A DNA stretch of 64,000 nucleotides from Undibacterium hunanense (GTDB lineage: Bacteria > Pseudomonadota > Gammaproteobacteria > Burkholderiales > Burkholderiaceae_D): the NCBI RefSeq assembly GCF_014284335.1, contig NZ_JACOGF010000002.1:124001-188000 (forward strand). Direction: 5' to 3'. The position numbers were made by a program, and so were the translations under genes. This document shows positions 56,629 through 64,000 of this stretch, one piece after another. The stretch's first letter is position 1; every line of letters starts with the position of its first letter. Below the pieces are notes generated by a model, which did no database searches, was not told the DNA's origin, and was given only the letters and a program-made list of their open reading frames with translations.

Positions 56629-56657
56629 TTGACAGCAAACATCCCAAATGGTTCCAT
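56629..56657 (+). promoter_or_regulatory. Shared receptor upstream element, copy 3
   Basis: TTGACA, 17 nt, TTCCAT, within AAATGGTTCCATG; then 10 nt and TTTTTTGATGAAAAAA followed by TTTACAT. Start codon 219 bp downstream. Confidence 0.55.
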
Positions 56658-56711
56658 GAAAAAAGATGTTTTTTGATGAAAAAATTTACATAAGCAAAAA
56701 TAAAAAAACAA

Positions 56712-56737
56712 ATGTTTTACATATCCATGTGAAACAT
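56712..56737. promoter_or_regulatory. Imperfect 11-bp inverted repeat in the receptor 3 leader
   Basis: ATGTTTTACAT, loop ATCC, ATGTGAAACAT (one non-complementary pair, G-U in RNA). ATGTTT...AAACAT also occurs before receptor 1 at 49033-49049. Confidence 0.4.
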
Positions 56738-56876
56738 CAGGTTTTTACAATGCGGCCATTCAAAAAACATCAAAGATAGAAATGTGGCGGCGTCATGCTA
56801 ATAGGGGGTCTCACTTACGAGGTGGGATCTTGCATGCGCAGCCTGACTTGTTAGATATATTTTTGGGGGATTAGTC

Positions 56877-59744
56877 ATGGTAGAAAAAATGTTGGCCCGA
56901 TCGGTACGCCTGATGTTCATAGGCAGTGTCGCGGTCGGTGCAGGCCTGCTGGCACAACCGGCAATGTCACAAGATGCAGTGCAAAAAGTAGAGATCACCG
57001 GTTCATCGATTAAACGGATTGCGCAAGAAGGTGCTTTGCCAGTACAAACGCTGACACGCAAAGACATAGAACAAAGTGGTTTAAACAATGTGGCCGATCT
57101 GGTTGCCGCTTTGCCAGCCATGCAGGGTTTCATTACTGCATCCGCTTCTGTCAATGGTGGTGGTGCTGGTCGTCAATCTGCCTCTATCCACGCGATTGGT
57201 ACCGATTACACCCTGGTGCTGTTGAATGGCCGCCGCATGGCGCCGTATGGCACTGGTAGTGCAGTGAATCTGGGCAGCATCCCCCTGTCCGCAGTAGACC
57301 GCGTAGAAATTCTGACCGATGGTGCATCCACCCTGTACGGTTCTGATGCGATTGCCGGTGTGGTCAACTTCATCCTGAAAAAGAACCAGACTGACCTGAA
57401 CGTGGAAGCAACGCTGACCAGCCCGCAACAAAGCGGTGGTCGTAGCAGTAACTTCTCGATTTCCAAAGGTTTTGGTGACCCGATGAAGGATGGTTATAAC
57501 GTCCTCTTCGCGTACAGCCATGATGAACAAAAGACACTGGAAGCAACACAGCGCGACTTCGCCAAATCCGGCGTTCATAAATTTGCCAAAGATGGCAAGT
57601 TGTACGCGACCTGGCAGACCAGTATCAATTCCATTCCTGCGAATGCCGATATCTATGATTCCCTGGGTAATAACGCGACCTTCTCGCCTGACCTGGTGAA
57701 CAATAAAAAATGTAATGGTCCAAACACGTTCGAGCGTGGCGGTGTGTGCCGTTTTGACTATGCGTCCACTGTACAGTTGATGCCAGAACTGAAGCGCGAC
57801 AGCTTCTTTGCATCCGGCAACCTGAAAGTGGGCAAGGACACCACCTTGTTCGCCGAAGTGGTCTTGTCCAATTTCTCCAACACAGCCCGCTATGCGGCCC
57901 CGGCGCAGCCTTTGACGACCTTCAGTACTGACCCGGTCACTGGCGTGAAAGTCATCAATCCGAATTACATCGGTGCTTACAACAAATCGGTCGTGCCGCT
58001 GCTGGCAGGACAGGGCATCAACCCTAACGATGTGACTGACGCCTTCTTCTATTATCGCGCCCTCGACGCAGGTGGACGCGCAGACGAATACAAAACCGAA
58101 GCCCGCCACGTGGTGCTGGGCATGGAAAGCACTTTCGCAGGCTTTGATTACAGCGCCAACTATACCCATTCCGAAAATACGGAAAAGGATAATGCTGTCT
58201 CCGGTTACATGAGCGCGAACCGCTTTGACGCGCTGGTCAAATCTGGTGCCTACAATCCCTATATTATCAACGCGAATGCCAGTTCGATTCTGGCTCCCGC
58301 AGTATTGCAGGAAAACCTGAGCGTCACCAAATCCAAGATTGACGTATTGAGCGCACGCGCTTCCAGAGAATTGTTCGATATGGGCGGTGGCAAGGCACAA
58401 CTGGGTCTGGGTGCCGATATGACCAAGCAGTCGTTTAACGACGCACCTAGCGAACTCTCGCAAGGTCCTGGTCCTCAGCATCCTGCCTGGACGGACGTTA
58501 TTATCGGTGGTGGTACGGGTTCACAAGGTCTGGTCGCTTCACGCAAGAGCTGGGGTACCTTTGGCGAATTGCTGATACCTGTGATCAAAAATCTGGATGT
58601 CACCGCTGCGCTGCGCTATGACAGCTATGACGCCGTGAAGAAAGACAATGTCAGCTATGACGTCAGCGGCAACGCATCGCAACCAGGCACACAGGGCATT
58701 TCTGTTTCCAAGGCGACGTATAAATTGTCTGCCCGTTACCAGCCTGTACAAAGCCTGATGCTGCGCGGTTCTTATGGCACTGGCTTCAAGGCACCGACAC
58801 TCAATGATATTTCCGATCCATTGAAAAATGACGGTTCATCGAACTTCTTCCCTTGCCCTATTACCAAGGCATCGGACCCGCGTTTTGCCTATTGCCGTGG
58901 TACAGCTGAATATGGTCTGTTGAAAAAGGGTAATCCAAGCACAGGCGCAGATGCACTGAAAGCCGAAGAATCCAAGCAGGCAGCGTTCGGTTTCCGCTTT
59001 GAACCAACCAGCAGCCTGTCTCTGGGCCTGGACTGGTGGGATGTGAAGCTGAAAAACCAGATCCAGAAATTGTCTCAGGATTTGATTTTCACGACGCCAA
59101 CACTGGCTGATCAGTACATCTCCCTGTACTACGATCCTATCCAGAAATCCAAAGTGCTGGTGGCAACACGCAGCCCTGTGAATCTGGCCAGCTCACGTTA
59201 TTCCGGCCTGGACTGGGATGCCACGTTCAAGACTGCCCTGCCTATCGGCAAGCTGTCCATGAACTGGTCCGGTACTTACATGCTGACGGCAGAAAAAGAT
59301 GTGCCTGGCGCAGCCAAGGAAAGCAGTATCGGTCGTTTCGATTCTTATGATGATGTGACCTTCCGCATCATTTCCAGACTCGTGACTTCCCTCAAAGTAT
59401 CTGATCAGTACACCCATAGCATCACCATGAACTACCGTTCTGGCTACCACGACAAAGTGGCATCTGCTGATGACGGCTATGTCCGTGCCGTGAATGCAGA
59501 TGGCAGTATTGGTGGTTATGTAGACATGACACGTGATGTCAGCAACTACATGACTTTTGATTATCAACTGCAAGCCAAAGTAATCAAAAACCTGACTATT
59601 ACTGGCGGTATCCGCAATCTGTTCAACGTGGACCCTCCATTCACCATCCGCAATACTGGTGGTGGTAACCAGGTTGGGTACGATGGTCGTTACACAGATC
59701 CACTCGGTCGTACTTTCTATATCACGGCTGCATACAAGTATTAA
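56877..59744 (+). CDS. TonB-dependent outer-membrane receptor 3
   Basis: 955 residues; GGGGG precedes the ATG. Signal peptide ends LAQPAMSQ. The plug starts VQKVEITGSSIKRIAQEG and runs through GTDYTLVLLNGRRMAPYG and RVEILTDGASTLYGSDAIAGVVNFILKK, very close to receptor 1. The barrel ends ITAAYKY, with Tyr rather than Phe as the last residue. Likely a diverged duplicate of receptor 1, with a different ligand suggested by the variable barrel loops. Own terminator. Confidence 0.93.
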   Translation: MVEKMLARSVRLMFIGSVAVGAGLLAQPAMSQDAVQKVEITGSSIKRIAQEGALPVQTLTRKDIEQSGLNNVADLVAALPAMQGFITASASVNGGGAGRQSASIHAIGTDYTLVLLNGRRMAPYGTGSAVNLGSIPLSAVDRVEILTDGASTLYGSDAIAGVVNFILKKNQTDLNVEATLTSPQQSGGRSSNFSISKGFGDPMKDGYNVLFAYSHDEQKTLEATQRDFAKSGVHKFAKDGKLYATWQTSINSIPANADIYDSLGNNATFSPDLVNNKKCNGPNTFERGGVCRFDYASTVQLMPELKRDSFFASGNLKVGKDTTLFAEVVLSNFSNTARYAAPAQPLTTFSTDPVTGVKVINPNYIGAYNKSVVPLLAGQGINPNDVTDAFFYYRALDAGGRADEYKTEARHVVLGMESTFAGFDYSANYTHSENTEKDNAVSGYMSANRFDALVKSGAYNPYIINANASSILAPAVLQENLSVTKSKIDVLSARASRELFDMGGGKAQLGLGADMTKQSFNDAPSELSQGPGPQHPAWTDVIIGGGTGSQGLVASRKSWGTFGELLIPVIKNLDVTAALRYDSYDAVKKDNVSYDVSGNASQPGTQGISVSKATYKLSARYQPVQSLMLRGSYGTGFKAPTLNDISDPLKNDGSSNFFPCPITKASDPRFAYCRGTAEYGLLKKGNPSTGADALKAEESKQAAFGFRFEPTSSLSLGLDWWDVKLKNQIQKLSQDLIFTTPTLADQYISLYYDPIQKSKVLVATRSPVNLASSRYSGLDWDATFKTALPIGKLSMNWSGTYMLTAEKDVPGAAKESSIGRFDSYDDVTFRIISRLVTSLKVSDQYTHSITMNYRSGYHDKVASADDGYVRAVNADGSIGGYVDMTRDVSNYMTFDYQLQAKVIKNLTITGGIRNLFNVDPPFTIRNTGGGNQVGYDGRYTDPLGRTFYITAAYKY

Positions 59745-59762
59745 TTATTGATATGCCCCAGG

Positions 59763-59793
59763 AAAACCCCGGTATAAAACCGGGGTTTTTTTT
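59763..59793 (+). terminator. Intrinsic terminator after receptor 3
   Basis: AAAACCCCGG/CCGGGGTTTT with a 7-nt loop and a T run. The 522-bp gap after it (59794-60315) is AT-rich with no ORF and no shared receptor element. A GCTGATAA at 60142-60149 resembles a flagellar-sigma -10, but no -35 matches. Confidence 0.9.
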
Positions 59794-60315
59794 CGACCGC
59801 GCATTCCGGTTTTTTTGGGGCTGCCGGGTCTATGATCCATACAAAAAATACATGCGCAAAAGCCATCTGGATAGAGGTTGATTTGCCAACAAAGCGTTGT
59901 TGCCATGGGGAAAACGTATAAAGCGTGAAGAAAATTTAGTCAGAGCAGCCACTGGAAAGGAATAAGTTAGTCTGCATAAAAAATAAGCAAATAAATATGA
60001 CTATACAAATGAAAATACTTTCTTTCCATAACTATCAAAATCTTGCATTTTGGCTGGGCCAATTAGCGCAAATACCCCTTGCCAGTGGGCAAAATTCGAG
60101 TATATTTCTAACTTTAATCGCTGTATTCCCACAATTTAAAAGCTGATAACTTCAAAAACGCCAGTTTCCATCGGTTTTTTGGGGTTCAAGCCGATCAAAT
60201 CGATTTTTCTTTTGATCTGGTTAATAAAGAGACGGAAATTGTGTGGAGAATGGAGAGTAATTAAGCTGTATCGGGATTCGTCACTTCTTCAACCTTTTTA
60301 AAACCAGTCAAGCAA

Positions 60316-62064
60316 ATGAATTTATCAAAAATGACAGTAAGTAAACGTCTGGGGCTGGGCTTTGCTCTGGTTTTGGCACTATTAATTGCGGTGACTGTCG
60401 TCGGCATTTCGAGGATGTCACAGATCCAGGGGCGCCTTGAAAAGATCGTGAATGTCAGCAATGCCGAGACCCGTCTGGCGCTGGACATGCGTGCGATTGT
60501 GTATGACCGCATGGTATCCCTGCGTAACCTGACTTTGCTTAACGATGCAGCAGATATGGAACCGGAACTGGCCAAGATTGCTGACCAGACCAAGAAATAT
60601 GCCGCTGCTGATGAAAAATTGAGCAAGATGGCGCTGGACGAAGGCAATGTCACAGCAGAAAAGAAAACCCTGCTGACCAAACTCAAGGAAGCAGAAACCG
60701 CTGCCGCATCCCTGCCAGCCAAGGCGCAGGAACTGGGTATGGCCAACGATGCTGAAGTAGCGACCATTACCCTGATCAAGAAACTCCGTCCGGTTCAGAA
60801 AAAATGGCTGGATACGCTGGATGAACTCGTCACGCTGGAAGACAAGCTGAACACACAAACAGCAGACGAAGCCAAATCCGCCTTCAAGGCAGCAACTACC
60901 CTGATGCTGGTGCTGGGTGCATTGGCACTGGCCGCCGGTATCGTGGCCGCCTGGGCGATCAGCCGCAGCCTGTTGAAACAACTTGGTGGTGAGCCTGATT
61001 ATGCGGCAACCATCGCTGGCCAGATTGCTGCCGGTGACCTGAGCGGACAGATAGAGCTGAAGTCTGGTGATAAGGACAGCCTGCTGTACGAAATGAAAAA
61101 CATGCGCGACAGCCTGGTGAATATCGTGGCCCAGGTGCGTACCGGTACTGACACCATTGCTACTGCATCCAGCGAAATCGCGACTGGTAACCTGGATCTG
61201 TCTTCACGTACTGAACAACAGGCTGGTTCTCTGGAAAAAACCACGTCGTCCATGAAAGAACTGACGACGACAGTGAAACAGAATGCCGACAATGCACGTG
61301 AAGCCAATCAACTGGCCGCATCGGCATCCGAAGTGGCGCGTCAGGGTGGTGTCGTGGTGGCACAAGTGGTTGACACCATGGGTTCCATCAATGAATCGTC
61401 CAAGAAAATCGTCGACATCATCAGCGTGATTGATGGTATCGCCTTCCAGACCAATATTCTGGCGCTGAACGCTGCGGTGGAAGCTGCACGTGCCGGTGAA
61501 CAGGGCCGTGGCTTCGCCGTGGTTGCCGCTGAAGTGCGTAACCTGGCACAACGTAGCGCTGCTGCTGCCAAAGAGATCAAGACCTTGATCGGCACATCGG
61601 TAGAAAAAGTGGAAATCGGTACCAAGCTGGTTGGACAGGCTGGCGTGACGATAGATCAGGTTGTCTCGAGCGTGAAACATGTGACGGATATCATTGCAGA
61701 AATCAGTGCTGCCAGCCAGGAGCAAAGCGTTGGTATTGAACACGTGAACCATGCCATCATCGAAATGGACGGCGTCACCCAGCAAAATGCCGCCCTGGTG
61801 GAAGAAGCTGCTGCCGCTGCCCAAAGCTTGCAGGATCAGGCTGCCGAACTGGCGAAAGTGGTCAGTGTGTTTAAATTGCAGGCTGGTGAACGCATACAGC
61901 AACTGAGCGCCGCGCCTGCACCAGCACCAGTGCGTCGCGTTGAACCGGTGGTTGCCATCAAACCCAAGGCCAGAAGCAGCCAGGTAAAATCTTTACCAGC
62001 CGCCAAGGCACAGCCCAAGAAAGCTGCATCGGCAAACAAAAGCGATGAATGGGAAGAGTTCTGA
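60316..62064 (+). CDS. Methyl-accepting chemotaxis protein with CheR-tether pentapeptide
   Basis: 582 residues. TM1 at about 11-31, a periplasmic four-helix-bundle ligand domain (about 35-190), TM2 at about 193-215, HAMP to about 265, then the cytoplasmic signalling coiled coil. Its hairpin tip reads [50 protein letters not shown]. After a Pro/Ala/Lys-rich linker the protein ends DEWEEF, a match to the xWxxF pentapeptide that tethers CheR/CheB. It should therefore be a 'major' receptor that recruits adaptation enzymes. No che genes nearby. Expected in polar arrays; ligand unknown. Confidence 0.95.
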   Translation: MNLSKMTVSKRLGLGFALVLALLIAVTVVGISRMSQIQGRLEKIVNVSNAETRLALDMRAIVYDRMVSLRNLTLLNDAADMEPELAKIADQTKKYAAADEKLSKMALDEGNVTAEKKTLLTKLKEAETAAASLPAKAQELGMANDAEVATITLIKKLRPVQKKWLDTLDELVTLEDKLNTQTADEAKSAFKAATTLMLVLGALALAAGIVAAWAISRSLLKQLGGEPDYAATIAGQIAAGDLSGQIELKSGDKDSLLYEMKNMRDSLVNIVAQVRTGTDTIATASSEIATGNLDLSSRTEQQAGSLEKTTSSMKELTTTVKQNADNAREANQLAASASEVARQGGVVVAQVVDTMGSINESSKKIVDIISVIDGIAFQTNILALNAAVEAARAGEQGRGFAVVAAEVRNLAQRSAAAAKEIKTLIGTSVEKVEIGTKLVGQAGVTIDQVVSSVKHVTDIIAEISAASQEQSVGIEHVNHAIIEMDGVTQQNAALVEEAAAAAQSLQDQAAELAKVVSVFKLQAGERIQQLSAAPAPAPVRRVEPVVAIKPKARSSQVKSLPAAKAQPKKAASANKSDEWEEF

Positions 62065-62207
62065 TCATTCTGTGATGCTGGCCCGGTTGTGCGTACAGCC
62101 GGTTGTCAGCATCAGGTTTCAGGCTCCACGAATGACAGTTAACAATCCTTGACTTGTAATCTGCCAGAATTTTTTTATACTGAACAAAAGTGAATAAAAA
62201 TATTTTT

Positions 62208-62552
62208 ATGAAACCGCAAATATCCATTCTCGTTTCATCCCTGCTGCTGGCAATGAGCGCTTCCGTATTGGCGGCCGAAACTTCACCAGTGATGGATGGC
62301 AAATCCTGTGAACCACCAAAATACCCTAAAGCCGCTCTGATGAATGAAGAGACCGGCACTGTCACCATGGGTTTTCTGATCAGTGCTGACGGTAAGGTCG
62401 TCGAATCAAAAGTGGACAAATCCAGTGGCTCGAAAAGCCTGGACAAAGCCGCATTGGGCGCATTGAGCCAATGTAAATTCAAACCAGGTACCAAAGATGG
62501 CAAGCCCGATCAATTGTGGGCCAAGGTCGATTTTGTCTGGAAACTTGAATAA
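62208..62552 (+). CDS. TonB C-terminal-domain protein with signal peptide
   Basis: 114 residues from the ATG at 62208; an in-frame GTG at 62190 would add six residues. The signal peptide (ILVSSLLLAMSASVLAAE) is followed directly by a TonB/TolA C-terminal-type fold (PPKYPKAALMNEETGTVTMGFLISADGKVVESKVDKSSGSKSLDKAALGAL). The usual TonB membrane anchor and Pro-rich spacer are absent, so this would be a free periplasmic domain. Its position after three receptors is suggestive, but the MCP gene lies between. No exbBD here. Confidence 0.85.
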   Translation: MKPQISILVSSLLLAMSASVLAAETSPVMDGKSCEPPKYPKAALMNEETGTVTMGFLISADGKVVESKVDKSSGSKSLDKAALGALSQCKFKPGTKDGKPDQLWAKVDFVWKLE

Positions 62553-62610
62553 TCAGCCAGACAATGGAGTTCAGAATCTTGAGTAACTGAACAACAAACC
62601 AGGATATACA

Positions 62611-62648
62611 AACAGAAAGGGGACACATGATCGTGTCCCCTTTCTGTT
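62611..62648 (+). terminator. 16-bp hairpin after the TonB-domain gene
   Basis: AACAGAAAGGGGACAC/GTGTCCCCTTTCTGTT with loop ATGATC. The stem is perfect but no separate T run follows. Confidence 0.7.
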
Positions 62649-62650
62649 GT

Positions 62651-62702
62651 ATGGGTCAAGCTTATAAATCAAGATTATGAATGAAGATTATGAATCAAGC
62701 TT
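62651..62702. repeat. Four tandem 13-nt units
   Basis: ATGGGTCAAGCTT, ATAAATCAAGATT, ATGAATGAAGATT, ATGAATCAAGCTT, between the hairpin and the end of the MFS gene. Period 13, as at several stop codons in this window. Plus-strand stops (TAA, TGA, TGA) recur at 13-nt steps. Confidence 0.75.
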
Positions 62703-62789
62703 TGAGAAGGACTCTGGCTGGTACATGAAGCCAGACACGGGGCCGTGCAAACTGGCAGGCCCTGAAATGGCAAGTCTGTTTCAGGCTTG

Positions 62790-64000
62790 TCAGGTCCGGC
62801 GTATCTCTCTGGGTAACAGGGCAGCCACCACGCCCAGTAGCGGCAGGTAGGCAATGGTCTGGTAGACAAAGGCAATGCTGGTACGGTCAGCGAATATGCC
62901 CAGCACCGCAGCACCCAGCCCACCCATGCCGAAGGCAAAGCCGAAGAACAGGCCCGACACCATGCCCACCTTGCCCGGCATGAGTTCCTGCGCATACACC
63001 AGGATAGCCGAAAACGCTGAAGATAGTACCAGCCCGATCACGATGGTCAGCGCCGTTGTCCAGAACAGATTGGCATACGGCAGCATCAGCGCAAACGGTG
63101 CCACACCCAGGATAGAGACCCAGATGACCGGCTTGCGGCCTATGCGGTCACCAACAGGTCCGCCAAGCACCGTCCCTATGGCGGATGCAAACAGGAAGAA
63201 AAACAGATGCAACTGTGCATTCTGTACCGTCAGGCCGAAGCGTTCCATCAGGTAGAACGTGTAAAAACTGCTGATGCCCGCAACGTAGAAATACTTTGAA
63301 AAAATCAGTATCAGCAATATTGCGATGGCACCCGTTACCACCTTGCGGGAATACGGTGCCACGTTGACAGGTTTCCTGCTGCCGACAGATGCAATGTGAT
63401 GTGCTGCATACCAGCGGCTCACCTGTAGCAGCAATCCTATGCCCAGTATGGCAGCCAATCCGAACCAGGCCACACTGTGCTGGCCGAAAGGTACGATAAC
63501 GACGGCAGCCAGCAATGGCCCGATGGCCGTGCCCATATTACCGCCTACCTGGAACACCGACTGTGCGAACCCATGCTGCCCGCCCGAAGCGAGCCGTGCG
63601 ATGCGGGAAGACTCCGGATGGAAGATGGACGATCCTATGCCGACAAAAGCTGCTGCCAGCAGCACGAAGCCAAAGCTGGGGGCAAAGGCCAGCAGTATCA
63701 GTCCGATCAATGTTGATGTCATACCGAAGGGCAGTGAATATGGTTGCGGCCGACGATCGGTGAAAACACCCACCAGTGGTTGCAGCAGCGAGGCCGTCAG
63801 CTGATAGGTCAGGGTGATCAGGCCCACCTGGCTGAAGCTCAGCGAGAATTCACCCTTCAAGATGGGATACATCGCCAGTATCAGCGATTGCATCATGTCG
63901 TTGATCATGTGCGCGCTACTGATGGCACCCAGGATGCCGAAGACAGGTTTACTCTTTGCGGGGAGTGCGGCGGGGCTGTCGGTGTCAGATGTTGTAGCAG
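62790..64000 (-). CDS. MFS transporter, Fsr (fosmidomycin-resistance)-like, 5' end outside window
   Basis: The frame is open to the window edge: upstream of the ATG at 63908 it continues as KPVFGILGAISSAHMIND, which matches the family N-terminus. That ATG is therefore internal and the gene is truncated here. At least eleven membrane segments remain. Typical blocks are AHMINDMMQSLILAMYPILK, LLQPLVGVFTDRRPQPYSL and GGPVGDRIGRKPVIWVS (the MFS loop motif). Closest to Fsr-type drug exporters; substrate unproven. Confidence 0.9.
   Translation of the reverse strand, partial: ATTSDTDSPAALPAKSKPVFGILGAISSAHMINDMMQSLILAMYPILKGEFSLSFSQVGLITLTYQLTASLLQPLVGVFTDRRPQPYSLPFGMTSTLIGLILLAFAPSFGFVLLAAAFVGIGSSIFHPESSRIARLASGGQHGFAQSVFQVGGNMGTAIGPLLAAVVIVPFGQHSVAWFGLAAILGIGLLLQVSRWYAAHHIASVGSRKPVNVAPYSRKVVTGAIAILLILIFSKYFYVAGISSFYTFYLMERFGLTVQNAQLHLFFFLFASAIGTVLGGPVGDRIGRKPVIWVSILGVAPFALMLPYANLFWTTALTIVIGLVLSSAFSAILVYAQELMPGKVGMVSGLFFGFAFGMGGLGAAVLGIFADRTSIAFVYQTIAYLPLLGVVAALLPREIRRT

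Noticed and set aside
60142..60197. Flagellar sigma-28 promoter for the chemoreceptor gene
   Set aside because: GCTGATAA and GCCGATCA resemble the -10, but no TAAAGTTT-like -35 lies at the right distance from either.
1..64000. CRISPR arrays, insertion sequences, rRNA genes
   Set aside because: No spaced direct repeats of CRISPR length, no transposase-like frame with terminal repeats and no rRNA sequence seen. The tandem repeats present are 10-17 nt without spacers.

Overview
This looks like a chromosomal window from a betaproteobacterium of the order Burkholderiales, most likely an Oxalobacteraceae (Undibacterium-like) organism. That placement is inferred from gene families, moderate GC and dense two-component signalling; no rRNA or species marker is present. 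Genes are packed on both strands and many are separated by clear hairpin terminators.

Layout. 1-8.5 kb: end of a GGDEF/EAL protein, an S46 exopeptidase, a PPOX-fold flavoprotein, a CPBP membrane protease and a polymer-forming-like beta-helix protein. 8.5-14 kb: a four-gene minus-strand signalling operon (HD-GYP regulator, degenerate receiver protein, large hybrid kinase, CheY-like regulator). 14.3-19 kb: rep helicase, an orphan solute-binding protein, a second PPOX flavoprotein and a TraB/GumN protein. 19-22.3 kb: a three-gene operon with ATGA overlaps (LuxR-type regulator, hybrid kinase, response regulator). 22.4-26.7 kb: small exported proteins, including a lipoprotein made of GSGD repeats. 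26.7-33.3 kb: two tandem M16 metalloproteases and a hexose-6-P mutarotase. 33.5-42.4 kb: SirB2, amidase, a GMC oxidoreductase divergent from an AraC regulator, a PAS kinase, a thioredoxin-like protein and dinB behind a LexA-type box. 42.4-45.2 kb: a third M16 protease. 45.3-47.8 kb: an AT-rich accessory segment ending at a tRNA-Arg(CCG), with one unknown membrane protein and an apparently frameshifted gene. 48-62.6 kb: cytochrome c5-like protein, three large TonB-dependent receptors with long leaders, a chemotaxis receptor and a TonB C-terminal-domain protein. 62.8-64 kb: an MFS (Fsr-like) transporter running off the right edge.

Taken together the window suggests a protein- or peptide-scavenging, heavily sensing bacterium: secreted S46 and M16 peptidases and an amidase, TonB-dependent uptake, and many kinase, c-di-GMP and chemotaxis proteins.

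Two patterns stand out. First, at several genes the short segment holding the stop codon is tandemly repeated with a period of 10, 13 or 14 nt. At four genes this places stop codons in all three frames. Second, the three TonB-dependent receptor genes share an upstream element of about 60 bp (TTGACA, 17-18 nt, TGGTTYCAT, 10 nt, TTTTTGA) that looks like a common promoter/operator. No CRISPR array, insertion sequence or rRNA was seen.
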